Assembly (NCBI GenBank): GCA_961205875.1
Contig: OY540809.1
Span: 28,842,267 to 28,906,266 of the forward strand
Origin: Sialis fuliginosa
Lineage: Eukaryota; Arthropoda; Insecta; Megaloptera; Sialidae
Length of the DNA stretch: 64,000 nucleotides
Direction: 5' to 3'
Position numbers and translations under genes: made by a program. Positions 23,313 through 35,120 of the stretch are shown here, piece after piece. The notes beneath the pieces are model-generated. The model did no database searches. It worked only from the letters and a program-made list of their open reading frames with translations, and was not told where the DNA came from. Position 1 is the first letter of the stretch; the number at the start of each line of letters is the position of its first letter.

Positions 23313-23561
23313 CCTTGGGTTGTTTAAAGCAAAATTAATCACGATTAGTTAATCAGTTATTTTAAAACCATTATTACGTTAATTCTAAAAAACAATCACA
23401 TTTGTGATAAATTTAATAGGTAAAAAATGATCATATTTCATGATAGTCATATAGTAAATTGTTCATTTACAAATAGAAATTAAGTCTAGAATTAACATTA
23501 ATCATGGTTTGAAAACAACTGATTAACTAACCGTGGTTAATTTTGCTTTAAGCAACCCAGG
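23313..23561. mobile_element. Foldback MITE (CCTTGGGTTG ends), 249 bp
   Basis: Arms of about 75 nt (gcaaaattaatcacgattag / ctaaccgtggttaattttgc) are inverted copies around a ~100-nt centre. The target duplication is not clear. Non-coding. Confidence 0.65.
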
Positions 23562-23728
23562 GTTTATCTCATAAAAATAAGCTGTGATCGAAATAAATTT
23601 CGACCTCATATGAAATTTTTTTTATCCATTTTTATTTACTCGCGAAATAATTTAATATCCGAATCTGAAACCTAAAAAAATATCCTTATCTAAATCCGAA
23701 ACCGGAATCATATCATATTCCTAACAAC

Positions 23729-24014
23729 CAGTGGCGTACCGTAGGATTCTGCCGTCCGGGGCAGATGTCAAATTTTCCACCCACTGCCCTTGCACTATAT
23801 GCTAAATTGCTAAATGCTAAAATTGAAGACTTTTTTTTTTAATTTGCCGCTGGCAATCCACAATTTGGTGCCTTTCTAATAATTTTGTTGACCTTTTTAT
23901 TTTGGTTGCAACCTCACATTGGCCGCCCCCAATCCACAATTTTGCCGCCCTTAACAAACTGCCGCCTGGCAAATACCCTCTTTGCTCCCCCCACCCCCCC
24001 TCGGTACGCTACTG
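23729..24014. mobile_element. Non-autonomous hAT with perfect 8-bp TSD
   Basis: CAGTGGCGTACCG and CGGTACGCTACTG are inverted termini, 12 of 13 bases, and CTAACAAC flanks both sides (23721-23728, 24015-24022). The interior repeats 'gccgc(c/t)' words and 'ccacaattt'. 286 bp, no transposase. Confidence 0.85.
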
Positions 24015-24082
24015 CTAACAACTGTAGTAAGTACATTCATACCTAATTTTCAATCTACTATGTACTTTACGTAAATAATATA

Positions 24083-24862
24083 CAGGGTATCCCGAACACA
24101 TACCGATAAATTTTCAGGAGTTATCGAGGACATTAAAACAAATACTTTTTGTCAATAAACCCATGTTGACAAATGAGCCGTTTTAGCAGTAGAGCAAAAA
24201 GAAAACCCCACACAATGCAATGAATTTTGCCTTTCGGTTGAAATTTTTTGTGTAAATGATAATTCAAAGTGTGCTGATCAAAAGTTGTAAAAGACGCAAC
24301 CTACGAAAATCCATTATTTCTGCTCCATGGGGCACCCAAACATTCTATGTTTAATATAAGATTTTATGTTTTATTTAAAGGATCAATCTTTAAAAAAATT
24401 TGCAAGGAATAAAAAATGCTTCTAATAATTCGAGGAATACAAACAATTTTTTTTTAACTTTTGGTGACATTTTTTTAGTTTTTTGGTTCGGCAGTTTTTA
24501 ATAAAATTAATAAATGTTATAAAAAATTCTAAAAAATTTTTTTAGTGTCTGGTTAGTTTTAAAAACATTTCATTCTTAGCGAAATTTTATAAATATTGAT
24601 CTTTGAGGAGATAAAAATAAATATAAACATAGAATGTTTGAATACCCCCTGGAGCAGAAATAATGAATTTTCGTAGGTTGCGTCCCTTACAACTTTTGAT
24701 CAACACACTTTGAGTTATCATTCCCACAAAAAATTTCAACCAAAAGGCAAAATTTATTGCATTTGCTCTACCGCTAAACCGGCACATTTGTGGACATGAG
24801 TTTATTAACAAAAAGCGATTATTTTAATGTCCTCAACAACTGTATGTTTACGGAACAACCTG
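24083..24862. mobile_element. TA-flanked TIR element (CAGGGTATCCC), complete
   Basis: The left arm (24083 to about 24350) and right arm (about 24600-24862) are inverted copies over ~260 nt, with TA at both outer edges. Related right halves occur at 536-993. The design suits a Tc1/mariner-mobilised foldback. A 74-codon minus frame on the right arm is a shadow. Confidence 0.7.
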
Positions 24863-24864
24863 TA

Positions 24865-25100
24865 TACACACGTTTACATGAAATTATCTAGATATCATAC
24901 TTTTCTTTTGTAATTTTATGAATTCCCATATACATAGCTGAACATTACAATTAATACGTTTAAAAATGTATCTAGAAATTTGATTTTCGGTATTTCATGT
25001 GTTAAATATTCAAATAGAACAGTCTCAGAAGACATAAACACAAATAACTAGAATGCAGAGAATATGCAAATTAAAACAGCCGATTTATTCGCTTTGTTTA
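24865..25100. other. AT-rich spacer
   Basis: Nothing recognisable. Confidence 0.4.
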
Positions 25101-25365
25101 AAACTCATGCGCGCATTCAAGGTGTTATGGCGCCAACAGAACAACAAGAAAATTCATTTTCGTTGCGGTGACATACGCGTCACACATCACGCACTGTAAC
25201 CCCCCCCCCCTCACCCACCCACTCCCGTTCATTGCCTCACACACACCCACACTAACCGCGTGCCGCCGCGACACCGCGAGAGACCTGCATACACGCACGC
25301 ACGCATACGCAACAACACACGTGCTGTCTGTGCAATGTGCGTGTGTGTGTCGTTATAGGTAGTTG
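25101..25365. promoter_or_regulatory. GC-rich island with CA/GT tracts
   Basis: CpG-rich (cgcgtgccgccgcgacaccg) between C-runs and 'gtgcgtgtgtgtgtcg'. Frames on both strands are mirror shadows of low complexity. Candidate regulatory segment. Confidence 0.3.
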
Positions 25366-25394
25366 TAATGTTTTGGTTCATTTGGTTGCTCTTT

Positions 25395-25462
25395 TTAACT
25401 TCCCAACTGGAAGTTATTGTAATAGGTCCGAAAATCAAAATCAAAAATTTCAACAATACCGC
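25395..25462 (+). mobile_element. End fragment of the long-TIR foldback family
   Basis: aacttcccaactggaagtta then 'ggtccgaaaatcaaaatc' is the terminus seen at 26062 and, inverted, at 27376. Only about 65 bp is present. Confidence 0.6.
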
Positions 25463-25482
25463 TTGTATTAAGTTATTAATAA

Positions 25483-25982
25483 AGATTGGAAAAATAGTTG
25501 TTATTTTTAATGAAATAGTTACTATATAGTTGATTTTTTTTCTGTAAAATAGTTGGCAAATAGTTTTTTTTAATCAAAATAGTTACAAATTTTTTTACAA
25601 TAATAAATTTTTTTTCGATTTAATCAATAATAATTAGTGACATTAACGTATTAGTAAAAACTGTCAAATCTGAAATTTCCGAGGAAAATATGTTATGCGA
25701 TTCTAGATTTGAAAAGCTAAAAAAAAAAAAGGAAAAACAAATAAATATGTAAAAACACAACATAAATATCTATAAAAATATATAAAACTAGACAATTTTT
25801 AACGTTGGATAAAAAAAAGGCAAATAGTTTAAAAATAGTTGGAAAGGTAAAATAGTTGCAAATAGTTGATTTCAAATTGGGTTCAATCAAACCAGTTTTC
25901 TGAAATCAATGGAGATATGTGATAAAAATTACAATAGTTATACATATTTCGCAATAGTTGAAAAACTATTTTTCCAATCTCT
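25483..25982. mobile_element. AGATTGG-ended MITE, copy 1
   Basis: AGATTGGAAAAATAGTT at the left is mirrored by AACTATTTTTCCAATCT at the right, and 'atagtt' motifs recur throughout. The 12-mer agttattaataa lies immediately outside both ends (25471-25482, 25983-25994), apparently a 12-bp target duplication. The related copy is 30387-31177. Non-coding. Confidence 0.7.
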
Positions 25983-26061
25983 AGTTATTAATAAAAAAAA
26001 AGTATTTCATTACAAAGTGTAAATTACACCTAATATAATTTGATTATATCCTCAAATATTT

Positions 26062-27376
26062 TTAACTTCCCATTAGTAAGTTATTGTAATCGGTCCGAAA
26101 ATCAAAATCAAAACTTTCAACATAATTGTATGTTTTAAGGTCACTATAGTATATTTACACTATTTTCAGAAAGACGCTGTGTGTGTGTGTGTATGTACGT
26201 ACGTATGTGCGTGTCATTTTTTACGTGCATGAAATCTCGTAAATAAAAAATGTTATTGACTTCGTCGGGGTGCCAATCGAAGCGCCTTGACGTGAATATG
26301 ATCTGAAAGAAAGGATTTTTCGAAATTCAACCCCTACGGGGGTAAAAGGGATTTAGTTGAAACTTAGCATAAATATTCTACAATAAAAATAATGAAACAT
26401 GTGTCTGAGTATTTTTTTTTGTTATACATGCCTAAACAGCCATTGAAGGGTGTGAAAGGTGAAAACCATCCTCAAAAATTGAATTTTAAATACTACTAAA
26501 TAAATCTACAATTCATGTTGCCTTGGAAACAAATGCAATTGTTAGATAAGTTATTATAAAAACAAATACAATTTAATTCAAATCGTCAAATTAATTATTC
26601 TTAAAATGTGTGTTATATTATTGACATTAGGATATTAGAAAACTAATATTCATAATACAAAGGTGATTTTTATTTCTGACCAATTCCATTAAAATTTTTC
26701 ATATACATATTTACATATTAAAAAAATATTCACATAAACTAAGTATATGGAAACAATAAACAATCAGTATTCAAGTATTTATAATCATACTATGTTGGGA
26801 AGTTGATTGTGTGGACCTAAAGGCTTGTTTATACTGGTTTTATGATCTCGTAGATAACTAGCAACTTTTTAGTTTCGGTTAGTCCGTTTGTTTGTCTGTA
26901 TGACATACCCCTCCCATTATTTAATTTATATACCCATTATGATTTAATTTGGTATACGGATGTATATTGATGAACCAAAAAAAGAAATAATGAGATTATC
27001 ATTTTTTTGGACCGCCCTTAAAATACTGAAATACATTTTTCATTATTTGTATTGTAGAATATTTATGTTAAGTTTCAAGTAAATCCGACAAAAAAAACTT
27101 TACACCCCTTTTTACCTCCTTAGGGGTTGAATTTTGAAAAATCTTTTCTTTCAGATCATAATCACGTCAAGACGCTTCGATTGGCACCCCAACGAAGTCA
27201 ATAGCATTTTTTATTTACGAGATTTCGTGAACGTACATACCACACACACACACATACAGACATCTTTCTGAAAATAGTGTAAATATACTATAGTGACCTT
27301 AAAACATACAATTATGTTGAAATTTTTTATTTTGATTTTCGGACCAATTACAGTAACTTCCAGTTGGAAAGTTAAT
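26062..27376. mobile_element. Long-TIR foldback element, ~1.3 kb
   Basis: Arms of about 320 nt run inward from aacttcc / ggaaagtt ends. Each contains 'ggtccgaaaatcaaaat', a GT/CA tract, 'ttgacttcgtcggggtgcca' and 'atttcaacccctac...gg'. The centre (26420-27040) is AT-rich and includes another terminus-like word (gttgggaagtt, 26794). The ends themselves can form a small hairpin. No transposase gene. Confidence 0.7.
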
Positions 27377-28050
27377 AAGGGAAAACATCAACATTTGCAA
27401 TTTTTTTCAATGTTGAGATCGAGAATTCATTTTATCTGTTGAATTATTGGATTTATGTACCTACAGTAATTTAGTTATTAATGTTTCATTCCGTTTTTGA
27501 AAAATCGAGTTATAGAATATTAAATTTGTCGAATTACGGCAATTATGTTATTTTTGTTAAATTCGCCTCCATAGATTACGTCGATAACGTTTAAACAATT
27601 TTTTCATTCGTTCTTGACATATATGTTTAACACAAATTCAGCCATAATTACTTGTACCTTGGGAACTTTTTATTGGTAGAATCCGTTTAAATCTTCGATT
27701 TTCATTTCATTAACGGAAATTAAAATTTTCTTCGTTCTGAATAAAGTTTTTTTTTAAATACAAAATGTTTTTCTACGTTATATTTTAAATGTATTTATTG
27801 TTGTATGTATATGTATATGAATAAATGCTGAATTGTATGGTTAATGGATACCTAAATATTGTAAATGATAATTACATTAATAAATTAACAGCTGACGATA
27901 ACAACAAAAGTTGGTAAATTTGAATTTATGGTAAATTAACTTATAATTAGTAAAAAAATATCTAGATTTTTTATCCTTCTTGTTGTATTGCTTCCTCGCA
28001 ATTGTTCTCCAATTTCAAAATTTTAAATTGATCTTTCCGTTTCAGGTAAA
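27377..28050. other. AT-rich spacer
   Basis: Nothing recognisable. Confidence 0.4.
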
Positions 28051-28054
28051 GACA

Positions 28055-28215
28055 ACACTTTTCGTTCCGTGTCTGTTTTTGTGTTTATGTGTCTGTGTGT
28101 CTGCATGTCCTCCGAATCTTTGTCACACGCATAACTCATGAACCACTGAACCGATATTAATGAAACTTGGTTGGATGGTTGAGTCTGGCTTGAGGACGGT
28201 CTCATTTCACACATC
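28055..28215. repeat. Repeat fragment with GTCT-rich tract and 'gaaccactgaaccgat'
   Basis: A GTCT/GTGT-rich tract is followed by 'cataactcatgaaccactga' and 'ccgatattaatgaaacttgg', a layout I recall from insect dispersed repeats. A 64-codon minus frame is incidental. Confidence 0.35.
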
Positions 28216-28805
28216 ACATAATATTTATTTTTTCATGATCTCAAGAATGACTCATGTTACTTGAAAATTTTATAGAATATTTTTTGTAGAACATTCAATT
28301 TCATATAATATAGGTCTACAACGTTTGTTGTAAAATAGTCTCTTACAAAGATTTATTTCAATTTGCTTTAAAAAATCGTCATTTGTTTTTGTTAAATTAA
28401 TATTTACTTTGGTTTATTAATTGAATTACTTTTCAAATAACCTCCTTTTATGGAAAAAACCAAGTCTGCTAAGACATTATCAGAATACTTTTCATTACTG
28501 TAAATAGATTATTTATAAAAATATCATATCTGGATTTTAAACAACTGTCAAATTGTATAATTGATATAACTTCGTAACCTGTTTAAAGGACTTAACAACT
28601 TTTGGCAATAACCCAATGACACAATTTGTTAAAAATAGTTTCCAGAATACCATAAAATCACAGCCATTTAAATCATATTCACAAAACAAAATACAAACAA
28701 TACATTACCATTCCGATTCGTAACATAAATTTCCAGTAAATAATATCAAAGAAATGACACGTTATATAGCATTTATATACAAGTGCACACGTGTTTTGCA
28801 TACGT
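28216..28805. other. AT-rich spacer
   Basis: Nothing recognisable. Confidence 0.4.
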
Positions 28806-28809
28806 GGGC

Positions 28810-28882
28810 ATACATAATAACCTCTATAGTGGTCTAGTAGTTAGCGTCAGTGCTACTACCTTGAAAGGGTTGCGATTGTGAA
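28810..28882 (+). repeat. tRNA-derived SINE head, degenerate
   Basis: 'agtggtctagtagttagcgt' resembles a tRNA A-box region and 'gggttgcgattg', about 30 nt downstream, a decayed B box. No CCA end or clean cloverleaf, so it is not a functional tRNA. Similar sequence occurs at 32041-32125. Confidence 0.45.
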
Positions 28883-28984
28883 GTGAATTGAATGAAGGCA
28901 ATGGAAATCAGAAACTTTTCTTTGGAAGAAAAAATATTATTATTTTAATTTTATTTTAGGTATTTTGAATTACATAGCATAAGG

Positions 28985-29542
28985 CAGTGGTCTTCAAACT
29001 TTGTCGACTTGTGGAATCCTTAGAATCCTTGTTTTATAAATTATTGCCTTTTATTTTGTTTATGTTTCTTCTCCAGTAATGGATAAAATAAAACCAGTAA
29101 TGAGCACGCACTGATGAACACTTACTAATGAAATAATAAGTATTACGATACAAAAGATATAAAAGAAAGAATCGTCAAATTTGAAACAATGTAAAGCAGT
29201 TGCTATGATAATATAATAATTAAAATAAATAAATAATATTAATAATTAGTTTAAATGTCCACCATTTTGACACCTATTGGCCGATTGTCATCAAATTACG
29301 CTGTAAGACAGTTCAATGTAAATATATTAATATTCAGAAATGGTAGTAATCAAATATCTACAATTACATTACTGGGGTCATATTCAAGACTGGTGCCAGT
29401 ACCTTATTATAAAATGTATATTTATATTTTTTTGTTAATAAACATCAGTCAACTAGTGTGAGTGCTTTATATTTTTTTTTCGAATTTTTATTTTGACTCA
29501 CGGAACCCCCAGAGAGGTACCACATAGTTTTGAAGACCACTG
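28985..29542. mobile_element. Non-autonomous hAT with perfect 8-bp TSD and nested element
   Basis: CAGTGGTCTTCAAACTTT and AGTTTTGAAGACCACTG are inverted termini; GCATAAGG is duplicated (28977-28984, 29543-29550). Most of the interior is a partial copy of the GTACTGGCA element. Confidence 0.85.
29043..29405 (+). mobile_element. GTACTGGCA-ended element, copy 1 (partial, nested)
   Basis: Matches the right two thirds of 31181-31748 through 'ggtgccagtacc'; the left end is missing. It lies inside the hAT at 28985-29542. The 68-codon frame starting 'atgtccaccattttgacacc' recurs in copies 2 and 3 with changed length, so it is a repeat artefact. Confidence 0.65.
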
Positions 29543-29550
29543 GCATAAGG

Positions 29551-30386
29551 CAATTGATATTAACTTCCCGTAAACAAATAAAAAGAAAGTTACATATTGT
29601 GATTTTTCCTCAAAACTTTTCAAGTTCTCGAATGTTGTTTTTTGTCCCTCAAACTATATTTAATTATATCTATTATAGTGATTTTCTGATCTGACTAGAT
29701 ATTGTATATAATTTCGTATTTCTGAGTCACCTGTGTAATATAACATTTTTGTTATCGTACTTTTTTTCTAAAAATGAAAAAAAATTACATAAAAGTTTAA
29801 AAAAAACCCTATACTAACCATGTAATAATTAAAAGCTTTATAACTGTTTGTTAATCTAAAAAAATATATACATATGTACATATATAGAAAACTATGAGAG
29901 AACAATTTACAATTTTGAGATAGAAATTTCTTCGTTAATAACAGGGTAGTTTCTACCCCAAAAATGGATCTAATGGTCCAATGAACGTTTTATTTAAATA
30001 TCTCGGAAAGTTTAATTTATAGATATGTATTCCTTTGAAACTAACTAAAGATAATTAATTTAGGACGCAGAAAACAAATTTTCAAATTTACTGTATGAAC
30101 ATACGTATAACGCATTTTGCTTGGTGTTTGTTAACGTTTTACGCAAAAACCGTTATAGATATGAAATAATGTGTAGGAACGTTTTTTGTAAAGAATTTTA
30201 TATTTTATTTATCTACAAATTTTTATTTTATTTTTACTATAAAATGCGCTTAAAGTTAAAAAAAATACGTTTGCTGTTAATAAAGAAAGTTCGTATACTT
30301 TTTACCTATTTAAAAATGTTTCTATAATTAAAAATACATGCCTACAATATATTCTTTTTTAATTTATACATACACTAATCACTTAA
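29551..30386. other. AT-rich spacer
   Basis: Nothing recognisable. Confidence 0.4.
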
Positions 30387-31177
30387 AGATTGGAAAAATA
30401 GTTTTTTAACTATTGCGAAAAATGCAACTATTGTAATTTTTATTACATATCTCCATTGATTTCAGAAAACTGGTTTGATTGAACCCAATTTGAAATCAAC
30501 TATTTGCAACTATTTTACCTTTCAGCAACTATTTTACAATTTCTAACTATTTTTAAACAATTTGCCTTCAACGTTAAAAATTTTGTATTTAAAAAAAATC
30601 ATAGAGACAAATTTTGAAATAATTCTAATTATTAATACTGATTTTATATTGAAGTTATAGGTCGTTATAATTTACAATAGTTATATACCTCAACCGCACA
30701 TGTATTACACTTATGCATGATTATTGTGCAAACAAAAAATATTATACATGTTTATAGAAAATATACATATTATACGTATATTTTCTAATAGTTTTAAGTT
30801 TTATTCATACAGTTCTTTGTAGATTTTTTAAATTTTATTTATTTTTATATTTTTTCTATTATACAGATTTTTAAATAGATATTTCTCTTGTGTTTTTATA
30901 TATTTATTTTTTAGTTATATTTACACGGTTATTTTTTTAGCTTCTAAAATCTATCGAAAATCGACCATAACATGCTTGCCCCAAAAATTTCGGATTTAAC
31001 AGTTTTTACTACTACGTTGACTTCACTAATTATCGATTAAATCTTAAAAAAATTTATTATCGTAAAAAACTTCACTACTATTTTGATTAAAAATAACTAT
31101 TCACCAAGTATTTTACGAAAAAAAAATCAACTATACAGTAACTATTTCATTTAAAATAACAACTTTTATTCCAATCT
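30387..31177. mobile_element. AGATTGG-ended MITE, copy 2 (longer, inverted)
   Basis: Reverse complement of the copy at 25483-25982 with an extra AT-rich interior; ends AGATTGGAAAAATAG and ATTCCAATCT. It directly abuts the next element (gap of 3 nt). No clear target duplication. Confidence 0.65.
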
Positions 31178-31180
31178 AAA

Positions 31181-31748
31181 GTACTGGCATCAGTTATGGC
31201 CGCTATAAGAGCAAGGTTTTCTGTTTTTGTGATTGACGGGCTTCTTTTTTGTAATTCTCATGAACTCAAGTTACCAATAAAACATGTAACTCTTTATTTA
31301 ATCAATTTAATTACCAAACTCCGCAAATATAGTTTGTTTTTTAAATTTTAGCCTTTTATTTTGTTTAAATGTTATTTCTCCAGTAATGGATGAAGTAAAA
31401 CCAGTAATGAGCACGCAGTGATGGACACCTGCTAATGATTACAAAATGATAAGTACTACGACACAAAATATATAAAAGAATGAATCGTCAAATTTGAAAC
31501 TATGTAAAGCAGTTGCTATGATAATATAATAATTAATAAATAAATTATACTAATAATTAGTTTAAATGTCTACCATTTTGGTACCTATTGGCCGATTGTC
31601 ATCAAATTACGCTGTAAGACAGTTAAATGTATACAGAATAATATTCAGAAATGGTGGTAATCAAATATCAACAAATATTTCTAATTCAGTACATTTAATT
31701 AAAGAAAAGCTATTACTCAGGTCATTTCCAAGACTGGTGCCAGTACCT
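31181..31748 (+). mobile_element. GTACTGGCA-ended element, copy 2 (full length)
   Basis: Ends GTACTGGCATCAGT and ACTGGTGCCAGTAC are near-perfect inverted repeats. The 568-bp body matches copies 1, 3 and 4 in the window and serves as the empty-site reference for the two insertions in copy 3. Non-coding. Confidence 0.7.
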
Positions 31749-32017
31749 CATATCACTTTTCATTCTCATTTTTGAAATAATAAGTTTGAAACTGTTCGCC
31801 TAGAAAATGTTTAAATACAATAATATAATTGATTCCGATTGTGTGACATAAACATTAAAATATTTCAATAATTATCACCAAAAACACGTAAACAACAGAA
31901 CAAAAACAAAATATCCTAATTACCACATCACATGTAATAAAATACATAGAATTATATAACATAATTTATGACGAGGATGCAATTCCCAATAATCGTAATT
32001 ATTTTAAATAATTACCC
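31749..32017. other. AT-rich spacer
   Basis: Nothing recognisable. Confidence 0.4.
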
Positions 32018-32040
32018 CACGTGTATACTACATACGTGAA

Positions 32041-32125
32041 CGTACACAACCCTCCGGTCTGGTGGTTAGCGTTCCGGCTCCGCGCTAGGGAGATGGTGTC
32101 GTGGTGTGAGGATACCGTGGAGGAC
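32041..32125 (+). repeat. tRNA-derived SINE-like segment
   Basis: 'ccggtctggtggttagcgtt' resembles the A box of tRNA-derived SINEs and 'gtcgtggtgtgagg' a degenerate B-box arm. The preceding 'catacgtg.acgtacacaa' also resembles the flank of 28810. Not a functional tRNA. Confidence 0.4.
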
Positions 32126-32295
32126 TCCAAAGAAGAAGAAGAAGAAGTGGAGAAGAACACAACTTTAATTTCAACTCGGTCCGCTGACGTCACATTTACA
32201 TACGCGGGTGTCGGGTGCGTACGGTGCGAGCGAGCGAGCGAGATGCTGGTACCGCAGGGGTGCGAGAGAGACGACACGATCGCCACTAATTAAGA
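32126..32295. promoter_or_regulatory. CpG-rich segment with (GAA)n and a CRE-like site
   Basis: A (gaa)n run is followed by TGACGTCA at 32185-32192 (consensus CRE/ATF site) and a 'gcgagcgagcgagcgag' run. A 90-codon frame crosses it with a mirror frame on the other strand; neither has a domain. Possible promoter-proximal sequence. Confidence 0.3.
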
Positions 32296-32344
32296 ATCCA
32301 GAAAGAAAGGAGGATGTATAAGAAGCGTCCGTTTAAAATGCGTG

Positions 32345-32382
32345 AGTCGGTCTGTGTGTATGTGTGTGTGTGTGTGTGTGTT
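32345..32382 (+). repeat. GT microsatellite
   Basis: (GT)n with one TAT interruption, beginning about 32351. Confidence 0.8.
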
Positions 32383-33150
32383 TGGCAGGGGTTGTGTGAT
32401 GTATAGGGTGGATGCTGAAGAAAACACGGACTTGTTTTTTGGTTATTAAAATATGTTTTTGTATAAAAAAATGTTATCAGTAAATATTGAGGTATACAGA
32501 AATTTGACACTTTATATAAGAAAGAAAACCTCGTTTTATATTATAATTATAACGAAAACAATATATTCTTAATACAAGAAATATGCTCTTATTCCAAATA
32601 TATTATTGCCTCGTCCAAAAATAATAGTTGGATTAAAAGTATTTTTGATAGTAAGAAAATATTGTTTTCGTTATATGTATATAAAAAAATAGTTTCTTAG
32701 TCCAAGTCATCGTTTCTACCAGTGTACCTTTATCAAGATATGTAACCTTATTTTGAAAAATTTATTTCAGGGACTCCCCTGTTAAAATGTTTAATTTCAT
32801 TGTTTTCGATTTGTTAACATTTAACAGTTCTTGGTTAGTAATTAGTGAAGTAATTTGTTAAATATTAAACAATATAATTGTAAATTTATAATTTCACATA
32901 AATCGAAATTTAAAAAAATTGACGTGAAAAGAAAAGTTTTAATAACAGAAAATTAACCCAAGTTTAAGGTATTTCTTGGTGAGTAACTTTGCTATAGAAA
33001 GAGAAGAAAAAGAAAAAAAGGGAGTATTGTACGATTCGTAAATTTTATCGGAAAATTATAAACGAAAATCAAGTGAAAATCCAAATTTTGTAAACAGAAA
33101 AAAAGATTATAGGAAGATCCATTCAGAATCATTAAATGATTCACAACCTT
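32383..33150. other. AT-rich spacer
   Basis: Nothing recognisable. Confidence 0.4.
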
Positions 33151-33152
33151 TG

Positions 33153-33198
33153 AGCAAAAATATCGTCAAAATAAAGTTTCTTTGACGATATTTTTGCT
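33153..33198. repeat. Perfect 18-bp hairpin
   Basis: agcaaaaatatcgtcaaa is followed after 10 nt by its exact inverse complement. It may be a tiny foldback or an RNA hairpin. Confidence 0.7.
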
Positions 33199-33259
33199 TA
33201 TAAGTTTATTTAATAAAATCAATAAAAACAATGCTAAAATTTCTTAATTTTATTTTGAT

Positions 33260-33480
33260 TTTCTTTGCTTACTCCCTAGTAGCTCCCAACCTACACATCC
33301 CCTATACCCGGCCACCCTGTACGTGTCAACCTGCGATGATCGGCCCATCAGCACATTCCCCTTCCATCTTGTATCCCTATTAATTCACTAAACACGAAAT
33401 CAAAACATAAAACACCACTGAGCTGTTGGAAAAGGAACTGTCCAGCTGACAACAATCTGCAACCATCATCATCATCATCT
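33260..33480. other. C-rich non-coding segment ending in (ATC)n
   Basis: Composition shifts to C-rich on this strand (cctacacatcccctataccc) and ends with a (cat)n run at 33465-33479. It could be an untranslated exon or an old retroelement 3' end; no frame supports coding. Confidence 0.25.
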
Positions 33481-34735
33481 TTGCTTATAGATGGAGAATC
33501 ATTTCAGGATTTTAAATGTAACTTCTTATAACCCTTTTTTCAAAATTTGGCTTTATTTAAAATCTTAAAGAGTGCAATCTGTTTTTGTCTTAAAAAATTT
33601 TGAGTCAGTAGCAGTAAAAAAATTCTAGTTGGTGTTATTGATTCAAACGTATCATACATATATTAGTATTTATGACAAAAGTAAAATGTCAATGTGTATT
33701 ATTTAAAACCCTTATTTAGGAATTATTTAAGAAGACTATGTCGTTGTTCTTTTGACTTCATGGTCGCAAATGGATATCTATATTTGTATTCTATCGTTGT
33801 ATTCTATTCTTCTGGAAGAACGATACATTGTGTTCAGTTTTATAATGAAAAAATAAATACATTTAATATTAATATCTATATGTGCCATAAAATCAATTAA
33901 TGGTTAAACAATATCTGTTAAAATATTTGTTCATTAATTTATTTTTAATGAGTTTTAAGAAAATAATTGGCACGTTTGAAGTTTTTTTTTAAAGAAGATT
34001 GAGTTATCTAATTGTAAAATGATAGGCAAGCTTGAAGATTTAAGGAGACGTTTGACGAAATATTGATTAAAGTAACGACCAAGTCAACGTGGTTTACAAC
34101 TCGCAATATACATATTTATTGGATTTTGTACTCTATAAGGGTGATTCCATCAAAAACTGGAATAGTTTTGAACCTCACTTATATAATGATTTCATTCTTT
34201 CTTGATCAGTTTTTAGTTCATGTTGAAGGGAGTAACCCAAATTTATTTTAAATTTTTTTTTCTCATCAGGATTCTCTTTGGGTTTCGAATTTTATTTCTT
34301 CAAAATATGCTGTTCATTATTAATTATTATTATAAAAGAATATATTTCTACTGTTAAAAAATATTTTGCATTCTGGAAAAAATATTATTATTTTTAAAAT
34401 ACATCGATTTTGTATTTCGATTAAATATTTTTCCGATAACTTAGAGTATTTTTTTTTACATTATAATATAATATAAATAGTCTTACGTATGACTCTACTG
34501 GATGGTGACAATTATGCGATTGACATTTTTTGGGGTTATTTTTGTTGGACCAAATGAAAACAATCAGCAAAGAGAGCATCCAGGACCTTATTGAAATAAC
34601 TATAGAAATACGTATAGCATGCTAGCAATAATAGCATAATCGTCCAAGAGATTCTATTCATAGAGTGGGTGGAGACATAATAATATTTTTCTTGGTAATT
34701 ACGAATACAATAATTTATACAAAATATTTATGGAC
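33481..34735. other. AT-rich spacer
   Basis: Nothing recognisable. Confidence 0.4.
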
Positions 34736-34739
34736 CACT

Positions 34740-34800
34740 CGATACACACATATACACACTCACACACACAAAACACAAGACTTTAGTGTGTGTGTGTATA
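34740..34800. repeat. Facing CA and GT tracts
   Basis: (CA)n at 34743-34770 and (GT)n at 34786-34799 can pair as a hairpin. Confidence 0.6.
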
Positions 34801-35120
34801 CGCGGGTGGTTAAAGCGCCGCTTTGGTGGGTAGGGGATGTGTTAGGCAGGCATCGTCTTGCAAGAAAATGAAGAGACGCAAAAATTATCATGGCTGCTGA
34901 TGACTCCACCGCCGCCTCTCTGCGACGAATTAAAACGAGCCGCGGCCTGCGGAGGGGTGGGGGTGTATCGCTTGTTTACGGGATCGATTAAATGTCACGT
35001 GTCATTAAAAAAATATCAACCGTCGAATCGTTATTAGGCGGCTCGTTAATGTTCCTCAAGACATTTCCATTTGTCTTTGCCAAGGGGGTGGGGATAACGG
35101 CCAACGTACTGGCGCTGATT
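34801..35120. promoter_or_regulatory. GC-richer island, candidate conserved enhancer
   Basis: Non-repetitive sequence with balanced composition, including TCACGTG (E-box, 34994-35000), 'atggctgctgatgactcc' and 'catttccatttgtctttgcc'. It has no repeat copies in the window and no long frame, which is what an insect conserved non-coding element looks like. The inference rests on composition only. Confidence 0.35.

Noticed and set aside
28817-28880. tRNA gene
   Set aside because: A- and B-box-like words are present but degenerate and no cloverleaf closes, so it is at best a SINE head.
32021-32293. 90-95-codon frames on both strands
   Set aside because: Mirror frames in a GC-rich segment made of SINE-like sequence, a (GAA)n run and a GAGC run; nothing resembles a protein domain.
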